Below, piece by piece: positions 7,661 through 14,688 of a stretch of 18,871 bases of DNA. The notes under the pieces were generated by a model. It searched no databases and was not told the DNA's origin. It was given only the letters and a program-made list of their open reading frames with translations. The position numbers and the translations under genes are program-made. Positions within the stretch are counted from its first letter, which is position 1, and each line of letters starts with the position of its first letter. Source of the stretch: Clostridia bacterium (GTDB lineage: Bacteria > Bacillota > Clostridia > Oscillospirales > CAG-272); NCBI GenBank assembly GCA_900754175.1, contig CAAEBS010000081.1, forward strand, positions 1 to 18,871, in the 5' to 3' direction.

Positions 7661-8587
7661 ATGAAGTCCAAAAAAATCGTATCGAATATTCTTCTGTGGC
7701 TGACCGCCATGATCTGGGGGTTCGCCTTTGTAGCGCAGGTGGAGGGCGTCAACTATATCGGTTCGCTGACCCTCAACGGGATCCGGTTTACCGTGGGGGT
7801 GATCTCTCTGCTTCCGGTCGTACTGATCTTTGAACGTGGGCGGCGGGACAGAGCCGAAAGACTGCGTACCGTCCGTGCGTCGGTGGCGGCGGGGCTTTGC
7901 CTGTTTGCCGCTTCCACGTTGCAACAGCTTGGGATCCAGTACACCGGCAGTGCCGGGATCGCCGGCTTTATCACCGGCATTTATACCGTTCTGGTTCCGA
8001 TCGCCTGCTTTCTGCTGTTCCGGCACAAGACGGGACTGAACGTCTGGATCGGTGCCGTCTGCGCCGTGGTGGGGCTGTCCTTGCTTTGCTACCGCCCGGG
8101 CGAGGGAATTTCACTCGGGATCGGCGAGCTTCTGCTGTTTCTCGGTTCGCTGATGTGGACCGCTCACGTGATCGTCATCGACCGGATGGGCAAGAACATC
8201 CGCTCCCTGCATTTTGCGTGGGGGCAGTTCGTGGTGTGCGCCGTGCTGGGGCTTATCTCCATGTTTCTGTTTGAACAGCCGACCTGGACAGGCATCCTGA
8301 ACGCCAAGTGGGCAATCCTTTACTGCGGCATCCTGTCGGTGGGCGTTGCCTACACCTTACAGGTCGTTGCCCAGAAAAATGCGGATCCCACCTTTGCCGT
8401 GATTATTCTTTCCACCGAATCGGTGTTCAGCGCCGTCGGCGGCGTGCTGTTCGGAATTGATCAGATCTCGTTTGTCGGTTACATAGGATGCGTCATTATT
8501 TTTGCCGGCATTATCGTGGGACAGGTGGACTTCCGGGCGCTGAAAGGGCGGCACGATAAAGACGTGGAAGAGTCGGAGGACGGATAA
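7661..8587 (+). CDS. EamA-domain transporter of the DMT superfamily
   Basis: This 308-residue protein is almost entirely hydrophobic, with about ten membrane helices arranged as two EamA repeats. Typical signatures are LLWLTAMIWGFAFVAQ at the start of repeat one and SLMWTAHVIVIDRM at the start of repeat two. A conserved late segment reads ADPTFAVIILSTESVFSAVGG followed by LFG. Relatives export or import amino acids, nucleosides or other metabolites by proton or cation coupling, and the substrate cannot be read from sequence. The short hydrophilic C-terminus (DKDVEESEDG) is cytoplasmic. The ATG follows a modest CGGAG (7649-7653). The gene lies in a plus-strand run with the membrane protein upstream and the 32-aa gene 58 nt downstream. 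Confidence 0.9.
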   Translation: MKSKKIVSNILLWLTAMIWGFAFVAQVEGVNYIGSLTLNGIRFTVGVISLLPVVLIFERGRRDRAERLRTVRASVAAGLCLFAASTLQQLGIQYTGSAGIAGFITGIYTVLVPIACFLLFRHKTGLNVWIGAVCAVVGLSLLCYRPGEGISLGIGELLLFLGSLMWTAHVIVIDRMGKNIRSLHFAWGQFVVCAVLGLISMFLFEQPTWTGILNAKWAILYCGILSVGVAYTLQVVAQKNADPTFAVIILSTESVFSAVGGVLFGIDQISFVGYIGCVIIFAGIIVGQVDFRALKGRHDKDVEESEDG

Positions 8588-8645
8588 CTTCTTTGCATAC
8601 CGCCCGGCAGAATCGTCAATCCTATAAAAAACGGGAGGTGATTCT

Positions 8646-8744
8646 GTGTCCGGAAAGAAAAGGGAATTCTGGCTTGGCTTCTGGGCGGGCGCCCTGATTC
8701 TCGGGCTGTTTGCGGCGGTAATGCTTGTGATATTTTTTCTTTGA
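8646..8744 (+). CDS. 32-residue single-helix membrane miniprotein
   Basis: A short open frame starts with GTG at 8646 and ends with TGA at 8742-8744. It encodes MSGKKREFWLGF, a GxxxG-like WAGALILG stretch and a hydrophobic end (VMLVIFFL). The layout is a basic N-terminus (K4, K5, R6) followed by one membrane helix of about 23 residues running to the C-terminus, so N-in topology is expected. The support for translation is a perfect GGAGGTGAT ribosome-binding site (8634-8642) with ideal spacing, better than those of its neighbours. The stop lies 15 nt ahead of the pseudouridine synthase ATG, so translation of the two is probably coupled. The function is unknown. It might be a leader peptide for rsuA expression or a small membrane-protein regulator. 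Confidence 0.65.
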   Translation: MSGKKREFWLGFWAGALILGLFAAVMLVIFFL

Positions 8745-8759
8745 GAAAGAGATACGCTT

Positions 8760-9494
8760 ATGAGACTGGATAAATTTCTCGGCTTGACCGGAGCCTGTAC
8801 GAGGAGCGAAGCCAAACGGGCGATCCGCAAGGGGAGCGTTACGGTAAACGGCAGGACTGCCGCCACCGCCGATATGCAGGTGGAGCCGGAGAGCGACCGG
8901 ATATGCTTTGCGGGAGCCGAGCTTGTCTATCGCCGCTGGCTGTACCTCATGCTGAACAAACCGGAGGGATACGTCAGCGCCACGGAGGACGGCAGACTGC
9001 CGACCGTGCTGGAGTTGTTGCCGCCGGAGCTTCGTTCCCGTGGGCTTTTTCCGTGCGGGCGACTGGACCGGAACACGCTGGGGCTGATGCTGATTACCGA
9101 CAACGGAGAGCTTTCGCATCGTCTGCTGGCGCCGAAAAGCCATGTCAGCAAGGTCTATCGCTTCGGCGTGCGGAATCCGCTCACGGCAGAGGACGTCACC
9201 CGCCTGGAAGCGGGGGTCACGCTGGAGGACGGATATGAAACGCTTCCGGCAACCGTCGAGCCGGACGGGACCGGTTGCGGCGGGCTGATTACGCTGACCG
9301 AGGGCAAATATCACCAGATCAAACGGATGATGGAGGCGGTGGACAATAAGATCGTCTTTCTGGAGCGCATCCGCTTCGGACCGCTTGCGCTGGACCCTGC
9401 TCTGAAGCGGGGAGAATGGCGCTTTCTGACGGAGGACGAGATCGCCGCTCTGGAGGCGCACGGAACGAAACCATCGGAAAAAACGAAAACATAA
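8760..9494 (+). CDS. rsuA: RsuA/RluB-family rRNA pseudouridine synthase
   Basis: Enzymes of this family isomerise a specific uridine in rRNA (U516 in 16S for RsuA, sites in 23S for RluB/RluE). The 244-residue protein has an S4 RNA-binding domain (about 1-47: MRLDKFLGLTGACTRSEAKR) and then the catalytic core. Its key motif is CGRLDRNTLGLMLITDNGELSHRL (99-121, reading across), with the catalytic Asp103. The usual family text is GRLDxDTxGLL, and Asn at 105 replaces the common Asp. Later motifs are KSHVSKVYRF and the EGKYHQIKRMMEAV loop. The short length and single S4 domain favour RsuA over RluB, but the target site is not certain. It sits 17 nt before tex, in the same transcript. Confidence 0.88.
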   Translation: MRLDKFLGLTGACTRSEAKRAIRKGSVTVNGRTAATADMQVEPESDRICFAGAELVYRRWLYLMLNKPEGYVSATEDGRLPTVLELLPPELRSRGLFPCGRLDRNTLGLMLITDNGELSHRLLAPKSHVSKVYRFGVRNPLTAEDVTRLEAGVTLEDGYETLPATVEPDGTGCGGLITLTEGKYHQIKRMMEAVDNKIVFLERIRFGPLALDPALKRGEWRFLTEDEIAALEAHGTKPSEKTKT

Positions 9495-9511
9495 AGAAAA
9501 CGGAGTACAAA

Positions 9512-11671
9512 ATGGATATTATTCAGACATTAACCGACGAGCTGAAGCTGAAACGGGAACAGGTGGAGAAAACGGTTGCTCTGATCGACGAGGGCAACAC
9601 CATCCCCTTTATCGCACGTTACCGCAAGGAGGAGACGGGGAGCCTTGACGACACGGTTCTGCGGAATCTGGAGGATCGCCTCAACTACCTGCGCAACATC
9701 GAAAAGCGCAAGGAGGAGGTACGCAACCTGATAAACGAGCAGGGAAAGCTGACCGATGAGATCGCCGCCGCTATCGAGCGGGCGGTCACGATCACCGAGG
9801 TGGACGACATTTACCGTCCTTTCCGTCCGCACCGCAAGACTCGGGCGTCGGTGGCAAGAGAAAAGGGACTGGAGCCGCTGGCAGAGCTGATCCTTCGCCA
9901 GGACGACCGGTACGAGCCTTCGCTTGCGGTACAGGCGCAGGCATACGTCAACGAGGAGCTGGGCGTTTCCAGCGCCGAGGAAGCGCTGGCGGGAGCGTGC
10001 GATATCATAGCGGAGCAGATCTCCGACGACGCCGGTTTCCGCAAGGTGATCCGGAAAAGTACCTTTGATACCGGATTTCTGAACACGAAAAACACGAAGG
10101 ACGAGGACTCGGTGTACTCGCAGTATTACGATTACTCCGAGAAGATTGGCAAGATCCCGGCGCACCGTATCCTTGCCATCAACCGTGGCGAAAAGGAGGA
10201 ATTCCTCAAGGTCACGATCACGGTGGAAAAGGGAATAATCCTCAATTACCTTTGCGGCGAGATGATCCGGAACCCCAAGAGCGAGGCGGTGCGCTACATA
10301 GAAGCGGCGATCCTGGACGGCTACGACCGCCTGATCGCTCCCTCGATTGAGCGGGAGATCCGGAACGATCTGTTTGATGCGGCAAGCGAAGGGGCAATCA
10401 GGCTGTTTGCCGACAACCTCAAGCATTTGCTGATGCAGGCGCCCCTGAAAGGAAAAACAGTGCTTGGCTTTGACCCCGGTTACATCAACGGCTGTAAGAC
10501 CGCCGTGGTGGACAAGACCGGCAAGGTGCTGGCGACGGCGGTGGTCTACCCGACGACCAAGAGCAAGCCGAGAATCGAAGAAGCGACACGGGTCATCAAA
10601 GCGATGATCGAAAAGCATCACGTGGACGTGGTGGCGATCGGAAACGGCACGGCATCCCGGGAGAGCGAGCAGTTTATTGCGGATACCCTGAAACAGGTCA
10701 ATTACGACTGCAAATACGTGATCGTCAGCGAGGCGGGAGCGTCGGTCTATTCGGCGTCCAAGCTGGCGGCGGAGGAGTTTCCGGAGTTTGACGTGATGCA
10801 GCGCTCTGCCGTTTCAATCGCACGGCGGCTTCAGGACCCGCTGGCGGAGCTTGTCAAGATCGACCCGAAGTCTATCGGCGTGGGGCAGTATCAGCACGAT
10901 ATGAAGCCGGCACGCCTGGACGGCGCCCTGGAGGGCGTGGTGGAGGACTGCGTGAACGCAGTGGGCGTGGACGTCAATACCGCCTCTTATTCCTTGCTGT
11001 CCTATATTTCGGGCATCAACACGACCTGCGCCAAAAACATTGTGAAATACCGGGAAGAGAACGGGGAATTCCCGACCCGGGACGCCATCCGCAAGGTGCC
11101 GAGAGTGGGCGCCAAGGCGTTTGAGCAGTGCGCAGGATTTCTGCGTGTCCCGCAGTCAAAGGAGATCCTTGACCGGACCGGCGTACACCCGGAGTCCTAT
11201 GAGGCGGCGCATAAGCTCCTCGGAATGTTCGGATATACCGAGGAGGACGTCAGCCACGGCGGACTGAAAGAGCTTTCCGCACAGGTAAAAGAACGGGGAC
11301 TGGAAAACGTCTGCACCGAGTGCGGCGTGGGCGCACCGACCCTTTTCGACATGATCTCGGAGCTGGAAAAGCCGGGGCGGGACGTCCGTGACAGTCTGCC
11401 TCTGCCGGAGCTGCGGGCGGACGTGATGAGCATGGAGGACCTGAAGCCCGATATGATTCTGAACGGTACGGTCCGCAACGTGATTGACTTCGGCGCCTTC
11501 GTGGATATCGGCGTACACCAGGACGGTCTGGTGCACATCTCGGAGATCTCGGACCGCTTCATCCGCCATCCCTCGGAGGTCCTTTCGGTGGGCGACCGGG
11601 TAAAGGTCCGTGTGCTTGGCGTGGATCTCAAAAAGAAGCGGATATCGCTTTCCATGAAGAACGTAAAATGA
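9512..11671 (+). CDS. tex: Tex-family S1 RNA-binding transcription accessory protein
   Basis: Tex is a conserved cytoplasmic nucleic-acid-binding protein linked to transcription and RNA metabolism. The 719-residue product has the whole family architecture. An N-terminal helical part carries IPFIARYRKEETGSLDD (31-47). The YqgF/RNase-H-like domain is at about 315-425 (VLGFDPGYINGCKTAVVD). A tandem helix-hairpin-helix region is at about 485-560 (PRVGAKAFEQCAGFLRV). The C-terminal S1 domain is at 647-719 (DFGAFVDIGVHQDGLVHIS). The frame is open upstream to 9416 inside rsuA, but CGGAG at 9501-9505 with a 6-nt spacer sets the ATG at 9512. It is the last gene of the plus-strand run. No clear terminator follows, only an AT-only inverted repeat at 11673-11690. 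Confidence 0.95.
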   Translation: MDIIQTLTDELKLKREQVEKTVALIDEGNTIPFIARYRKEETGSLDDTVLRNLEDRLNYLRNIEKRKEEVRNLINEQGKLTDEIAAAIERAVTITEVDDIYRPFRPHRKTRASVAREKGLEPLAELILRQDDRYEPSLAVQAQAYVNEELGVSSAEEALAGACDIIAEQISDDAGFRKVIRKSTFDTGFLNTKNTKDEDSVYSQYYDYSEKIGKIPAHRILAINRGEKEEFLKVTITVEKGIILNYLCGEMIRNPKSEAVRYIEAAILDGYDRLIAPSIEREIRNDLFDAASEGAIRLFADNLKHLLMQAPLKGKTVLGFDPGYINGCKTAVVDKTGKVLATAVVYPTTKSKPRIEEATRVIKAMIEKHHVDVVAIGNGTASRESEQFIADTLKQVNYDCKYVIVSEAGASVYSASKLAAEEFPEFDVMQRSAVSIARRLQDPLAELVKIDPKSIGVGQYQHDMKPARLDGALEGVVEDCVNAVGVDVNTASYSLLSYISGINTTCAKNIVKYREENGEFPTRDAIRKVPRVGAKAFEQCAGFLRVPQSKEILDRTGVHPESYEAAHKLLGMFGYTEEDVSHGGLKELSAQVKERGLENVCTECGVGAPTLFDMISELEKPGRDVRDSLPLPELRADVMSMEDLKPDMILNGTVRNVIDFGAFVDIGVHQDGLVHISEISDRFIRHPSEVLSVGDRVKVRVLGVDLKKKRISLSMKNVK

Positions 11672-11719
11672 AATTTTAATAAATTAAAATCAGCAAAAGA
11701 GGATTTCAGGCGATGTTCA

Positions 11720-11764
11720 CACAAAAAACGCCATTTTTGTGCAAGGTAAACAAATACAATGGCG
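11720..11764. repeat. Two overlapping, mutually exclusive inverted repeats upstream of the ABC ATPase
   Basis: CACAAAAA (11720-11727) and TTTTTGTG (11734-11741) form a perfect 8-bp inverted repeat. CGCCATT (11729-11735), which covers the loop of the first, is complementary to AATGGCG (11758-11764). Both structures cannot form together. There is no T-tract, so it is not a standard terminator of tex. It lies 22-66 nt before the predicted -35 of the next gene, where a regulator could bind DNA, or in the tex 3' untranslated region. Confidence 0.5.
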
Positions 11765-11785
11765 AAATTTTGGGAATTTACCCTC

Positions 11786-11814
11786 TTCCATTTTTGCGAT
11801 AAATTTGGTACAAT
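11786..11814 (+). promoter_or_regulatory. Probable promoter of the ABC ATPase gene
   Basis: TACAAT at 11809-11814 has a weak TTCCAT -35 (11786-11791) at 17 nt. The region is AT-rich. The predicted start near 11821 gives a leader of about 57 nt that ends in AGGAGG (11861-11866). The weak -35 contrasts with the high-expression codon use of the gene, so an activator may be involved. Confidence 0.5.
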
Positions 11815-11877
11815 ATTAAAGTAATAAAAGTGGATTCATATTCAGTTTTTAAGAAGTTTTAGGAGGTTTATTCCACA

Positions 11878-12990
11878 ATGGCAAGTTTATCACTCAGACA
11901 CATTTATAAAAAATATCCGGGTGGCGTTACCGCCGTTTCCGACTTTAACCTTGAGGTTAAGGATAAGGAATTCCTGGTACTCGTAGGTCCTTCCGGATGC
12001 GGTAAGACCACAACTCTCCGTATGATCGCAGGTTTGGAGGAGATCACCGAGGGTGAGCTTTTCATCGGCGACCAGCTGGTCAACGACGTAGCTCCTAAGG
12101 ACAGACAGATCGCAATGGTGTTCCAGAACTACGCTCTGTATCCTCATATGTCGGTGTTTGAAAATATGTCGTTCGGTCTGAAGCTGAACAAGACGCCGAA
12201 GGAAGAGATCAAGCGCCGTGTGGAAGAAGCCGCAAGAATCCTGGATATCACCCACCTGCTTGACAGAAAGCCGAAGGCTCTGTCCGGTGGTCAGAAACAG
12301 CGTGTGGCGCTCGGACGTGCTATCGTGCGTGAGCCTAAGGTGTTCCTGCTTGACGAGCCGCTTTCCAACCTGGACGCAAAGCTCCGTGCAGCCATGAGAA
12401 CCGAGCTTACCAAACTTCACAACCGTGTGGGAACCACTTTCGTATACGTAACGCATGACCAGGTCGAGGCTATGACCATGGCTACCCGTATCGTGGTTAT
12501 GAAAGACGGTCTGATCCAGCAGGTTGACACGCCTCAGAACCTGTACGATTCTCCCTGCAACATCTTCGTGGCAGGATTTATCGGAACTCCTCAGATGAAC
12601 TTCATCAAGGGAACCCTTTCCAAGAAGGGCGAGGACGTATTCTTCAACTTCGAGGATATTTCGCTGAAGCTGCCGAAGGAAAAGGCAGAGGCTCCCGAGC
12701 TTGCGGATTACATCGGCAAGGAAGTGGTAGTCGGTCTGCGTCCTGAGGGCATTTCCGACGACGAGAGCGCAGTTGCCGCTAACCCCGATTCCTCCTTTAC
12801 GGTCAACGTTGACGTTACCGAGCTTATGGGTGCAGAGATCTATCTGTACCTCACCATCGGTGAGACCAACCTGATCGCCCGTGTCTCCTCCCGCTCCCGT
12901 TCGAGAGCCGGCGACACCATCAAGGTTGCGTTTGATATGAGCAGACTTCATATCTTTGACAACGACACCGAGCGTTGCATCATTCACTGA
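11878..12990 (+). CDS. Carbohydrate ABC transporter ATPase, UgpC/MsmX/MalK type
   Basis: This 370-residue cytoplasmic ATPase powers CUT1-type sugar importers. It has Walker A GPSGCGKTT (37-45), Q-loop Q83, signature LSGGQ (135-139), Walker B VFLLDE (155-160), H-loop His193 and a C-terminal TOBE/regulatory domain (about 240-370). No permease or binding-protein gene lies beside it, and it has its own promoter and terminator. That arrangement fits the MsmX-like shared ATPase known from Bacillus and streptococci, which serves several importers. Codon use differs from its neighbours: Arg is written almost only as CGT or AGA, with no CGG, while the neighbouring genes use CGG and CGC freely. This points to high expression. 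AGGAGG at 11861-11866 precedes the ATG by 11 nt. Confidence 0.92.
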   Translation: MASLSLRHIYKKYPGGVTAVSDFNLEVKDKEFLVLVGPSGCGKTTTLRMIAGLEEITEGELFIGDQLVNDVAPKDRQIAMVFQNYALYPHMSVFENMSFGLKLNKTPKEEIKRRVEEAARILDITHLLDRKPKALSGGQKQRVALGRAIVREPKVFLLDEPLSNLDAKLRAAMRTELTKLHNRVGTTFVYVTHDQVEAMTMATRIVVMKDGLIQQVDTPQNLYDSPCNIFVAGFIGTPQMNFIKGTLSKKGEDVFFNFEDISLKLPKEKAEAPELADYIGKEVVVGLRPEGISDDESAVAANPDSSFTVNVDVTELMGAEIYLYLTIGETNLIARVSSRSRSRAGDTIKVAFDMSRLHIFDNDTERCIIH

Positions 12991-13008
12991 GTAAATTTCA
13001 GAAATTTT

Positions 13009-13046
13009 CCCCGGCAATACCCGATCGGTGTTGCCGGGGATTTTTC
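13009..13046 (+). terminator. Rho-independent terminator after the ABC ATPase
   Basis: CCCCGGCAA (13009-13017) pairs perfectly with TTGCCGGGG (13031-13039), followed by ATTTTTC. It begins 18 nt after the stop codon and is a strong intrinsic terminator. Confidence 0.93.
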
Positions 13047-13178
13047 TGCTTTGGCTTGAAAAAAGGTGCTTTGATCGCTTGTACAGGGTAAAAAGCGGTA
13101 TATTTTCTTTCAAAGAGGTACAAAACCGGGTACAAATCTTCCAACATTGGGAAAAGATACAAAAACGTCAAAAAACGC

Positions 13179-13207
13179 TTGACACTTTTTGAATAATATG
13201 ATATAAT
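13179..13207 (+). promoter_or_regulatory. Perfect extended sigma-A promoter for the small lipoprotein gene
   Basis: TTGACA (13179-13184) and TATAAT (13202-13207) are 17 nt apart, and TATGA before the -10 adds the TRTGn extension. Upstream, the TACAAA motif recurs near 13120, 13132 and 13158 with irregular spacing, and A-tracts could act as an UP element. The transcript would start near 13214, 51 nt before the ATG. Confidence 0.9.
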
Positions 13208-13264
13208 GATTACAACAAAACGTGATGTTTCAATCATAAAATTCGGAGTGGAGGAGCTTTTGAT

Positions 13265-13564
13265 ATGAAAAAGTTTTCAAAATTATTCCTTGCAATTGCC
13301 TTGGTTGTGTGCCTGACCGCTTCTGCCGTTGCGTGCGCAAAAAATAACGATGACAAGTCCGATGATACCAAGGAAAACGATCCGGCAGTGACAACGGAAG
13401 CTTCGGAAAATCCTGAAAATCCGGACAATTCCGAAAAGCCGTCCGGCGATAAGTCCGGCGACGAGGACCCGAGCAAGCCCGGCGACAGTGATAAAAAAGG
13501 CGGTTTTGAGGTAGGCAATGATACCGGCGAAGGCTACGGACAAATTATATCACCCCGCAGATAA
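13265..13564 (+). CDS. Small putative lipoprotein with a disordered acidic body
   Basis: The 99-residue product starts with a clear export signal: K2, K3 and K6, then a hydrophobic core at 7-20. A lipobox-like SAVAC places the acylated cysteine at C24. Alanine rather than Leu at position -3 makes the lipobox acceptable but not ideal. The remaining 75 residues are Asp/Glu/Lys/Pro/Ser-rich low complexity, with short imperfect repeats (SGDKSGDEDPSKPGD), and look disordered. I recognise no functional domain. It could be a surface tether, a decoy or the remnant of a longer lipoprotein. GAGGAG at 13251-13256 gives 8-nt spacing. It is monocistronic, between a consensus promoter and a terminator. Lgt, which would lipidate it, is encoded on the opposite strand 1.1 kb away. 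Confidence 0.72.
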   Translation: MKKFSKLFLAIALVVCLTASAVACAKNNDDKSDDTKENDPAVTTEASENPENPDNSEKPSGDKSGDEDPSKPGDSDKKGGFEVGNDTGEGYGQIISPRR

Positions 13565-13578
13565 AGAAGGATAAATAT

Positions 13579-13613
13579 AAAAAAGACTATGGCGTTTTGT
13601 CATAGCCTTTTTT
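13579..13613 (+). terminator. Rho-independent terminator after the small lipoprotein gene
   Basis: GACTATGGC (13585-13593) pairs with GTCATAGCC (13599-13607), with one mismatch and one wobble. The flanking A-run and TTTTTT (13608-13613) extend the stem and supply the T-tract. The A-run makes it potentially active in both directions. Confidence 0.82.
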
Positions 13614-13634
13614 GTAAGTCTCTTATCCCCCCTC

Positions 13635-13700
13635 GTGTCATCCTGAGCGGAGGGCAAAGCCCGGAGTCGAACCCGTAGGGCGACCGCAGGTCGGGATCTC
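13635..13700. repeat. Probable interspersed intergenic repeat (CATCCTGAGCGGAG type)
   Basis: The segment begins GTGTCATCCTGAGCGGAG and ends in GGGATCTCC. It contains nested hairpins: GGGC/GCCC around 13652-13662 and CGACC/GGTCG around 13681-13693. The TCATCCTGAGCG...GATCT frame resembles the short interspersed repeats that occur in many copies between genes in gut Firmicutes. It lies between two terminators, in a spot with no gene. Only one copy is in this window, so the repeat nature rests on recognition and is not shown here. Confidence 0.5.
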
Positions 13701-13756
13701 CAAAGGGCGAGCGCACGGATAGTGGCAAAACAGATCGGCATCACCTTTATGTGAAG

Positions 13757-13806
13757 AAAAAAACGGTTGAGCACCGACGTTAGACGTCATGGCTCAACCG
13801 TTTTTT
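13757..13806. terminator. Bidirectional terminator between the lipoprotein gene and folD
   Basis: A long hairpin pairs ACGGTTGAGC with GCTCAACCGT, and an inner GACGT/ACGTC stem sits on top. Poly-A lies on the left (13757-13763) and poly-T on the right (13801-13806), so it can stop transcription on both strands. Its main job is probably to end the minus-strand M16-lgt-folD operon, whose last stop codon is 7 nt away. Confidence 0.92.
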
Positions 13807-13812
13807 ATGCGT

Positions 13813-14664
13813 TTATTTTACACTTTCCTTTGCGGCGGTCAGCGTATTTTTCATCAGCATAGTAATGGTCATGGGACCTACGCCGCCGGGAACGGGAGTG
13901 ATGTACGACGCTTTGGGAGCGACCGAGGCAAAGTCCACGTCGCCGCACAGCTTGCCGTCGGCTTTCCGGTTCATGCCCACGTCGATCACCACGGCGCCTT
14001 CCTTTACCATATCGGCGGTGAAGAATTCCGGCTTTCCGATAGCGGCAATCAGGATATCGGCTCTCCGGCACACCTCGGCAAGGTTCCGGGTCCTGCTGTG
14101 GCAGATCGTGACGGTTCCGTTTGCGTGGAGCAACAGCATTGCCTGCGGCTTGCCCACGATATTGGAACGCCCCACCACGACACATTCTTTTCCGGCAACC
14201 TCGATGCCGCTCCGTTCCAGCAAAACCATTACGCCGGCAGGCGTGCAAGGCAGAAAGGAGTAATCGCCGATCATGATCTTTCCGACGTTATAAGGGTGAA
14301 ATGCGTCCACGTCCTTTTTCGGGTCGATCCGCAGGATCACCTGATTTTCATCGAGGTGTTTCGGCAGGGGAAGCTGGCACAGGATCCCGTGAATATGGGG
14401 ATCGGCGTTGAGCTTATCCACCAGGGTGTTCAGCTCTTCCTGCGTGGTGTTGGCGGGAAGCTCGTAGCTTTCGGAGTAGTAACCGATCTCGTCGCAGGCA
14501 CGGCGTTTGTTGCGCACGTAGACCTGAGAGGCGGGATCCTCTCCGACGATAATGACTGCCAGCCCCGGGCGCACGCCGGTGCTTGCGATCAGCGCTTCGG
14601 TTTCACTTTTCAGTTCTGCACGCACTGCCGCAGAAATTGCTTTTCCGTCAATTATGGTTGCCAT
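13813..14664 (-). CDS. folD: Bifunctional methylene-THF dehydrogenase/methenyl-THF cyclohydrolase
   Basis: FolD interconverts 5,10-methylene- and 10-formyl-tetrahydrofolate in the cytoplasm, with NADP as cofactor, feeding purine and formyl-methionine synthesis. The 283-residue protein has normal length. Catalytic Tyr49 and Lys53 are in VYVRNK, Gln97 is in GILCQLPLP and Asp120 is in DVDAFHP, where Ala replaces the usual Gly. The Rossmann part has VVGRSNIVGKP (164-173), and the C-terminal signature PVPGGVGPMT is at 257-266. AAAGGA precedes the ATG on the minus strand. It is the last gene of the operon, 24 nt after lgt, and ends at a strong bidirectional terminator. Confidence 0.97.
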   Translation of the reverse strand: MATIIDGKAISAAVRAELKSETEALIASTGVRPGLAVIIVGEDPASQVYVRNKRRACDEIGYYSESYELPANTTQEELNTLVDKLNADPHIHGILCQLPLPKHLDENQVILRIDPKKDVDAFHPYNVGKIMIGDYSFLPCTPAGVMVLLERSGIEVAGKECVVVGRSNIVGKPQAMLLLHANGTVTICHSRTRNLAEVCRRADILIAAIGKPEFFTADMVKEGAVVIDVGMNRKADGKLCGDVDFASVAPKASYITPVPGGVGPMTITMLMKNTLTAAKESVK

Positions 14665-14688
14665 GTTATTCTTTTTCCTTTCTGGTTA

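Noticed and set aside
11890..13113. A 407-codon minus-strand frame opposite the ABC ATPase
   Set aside because: The ATPase on the plus strand has every ABC motif. The antisense frame also reads through the terminator hairpin and has no start signals.
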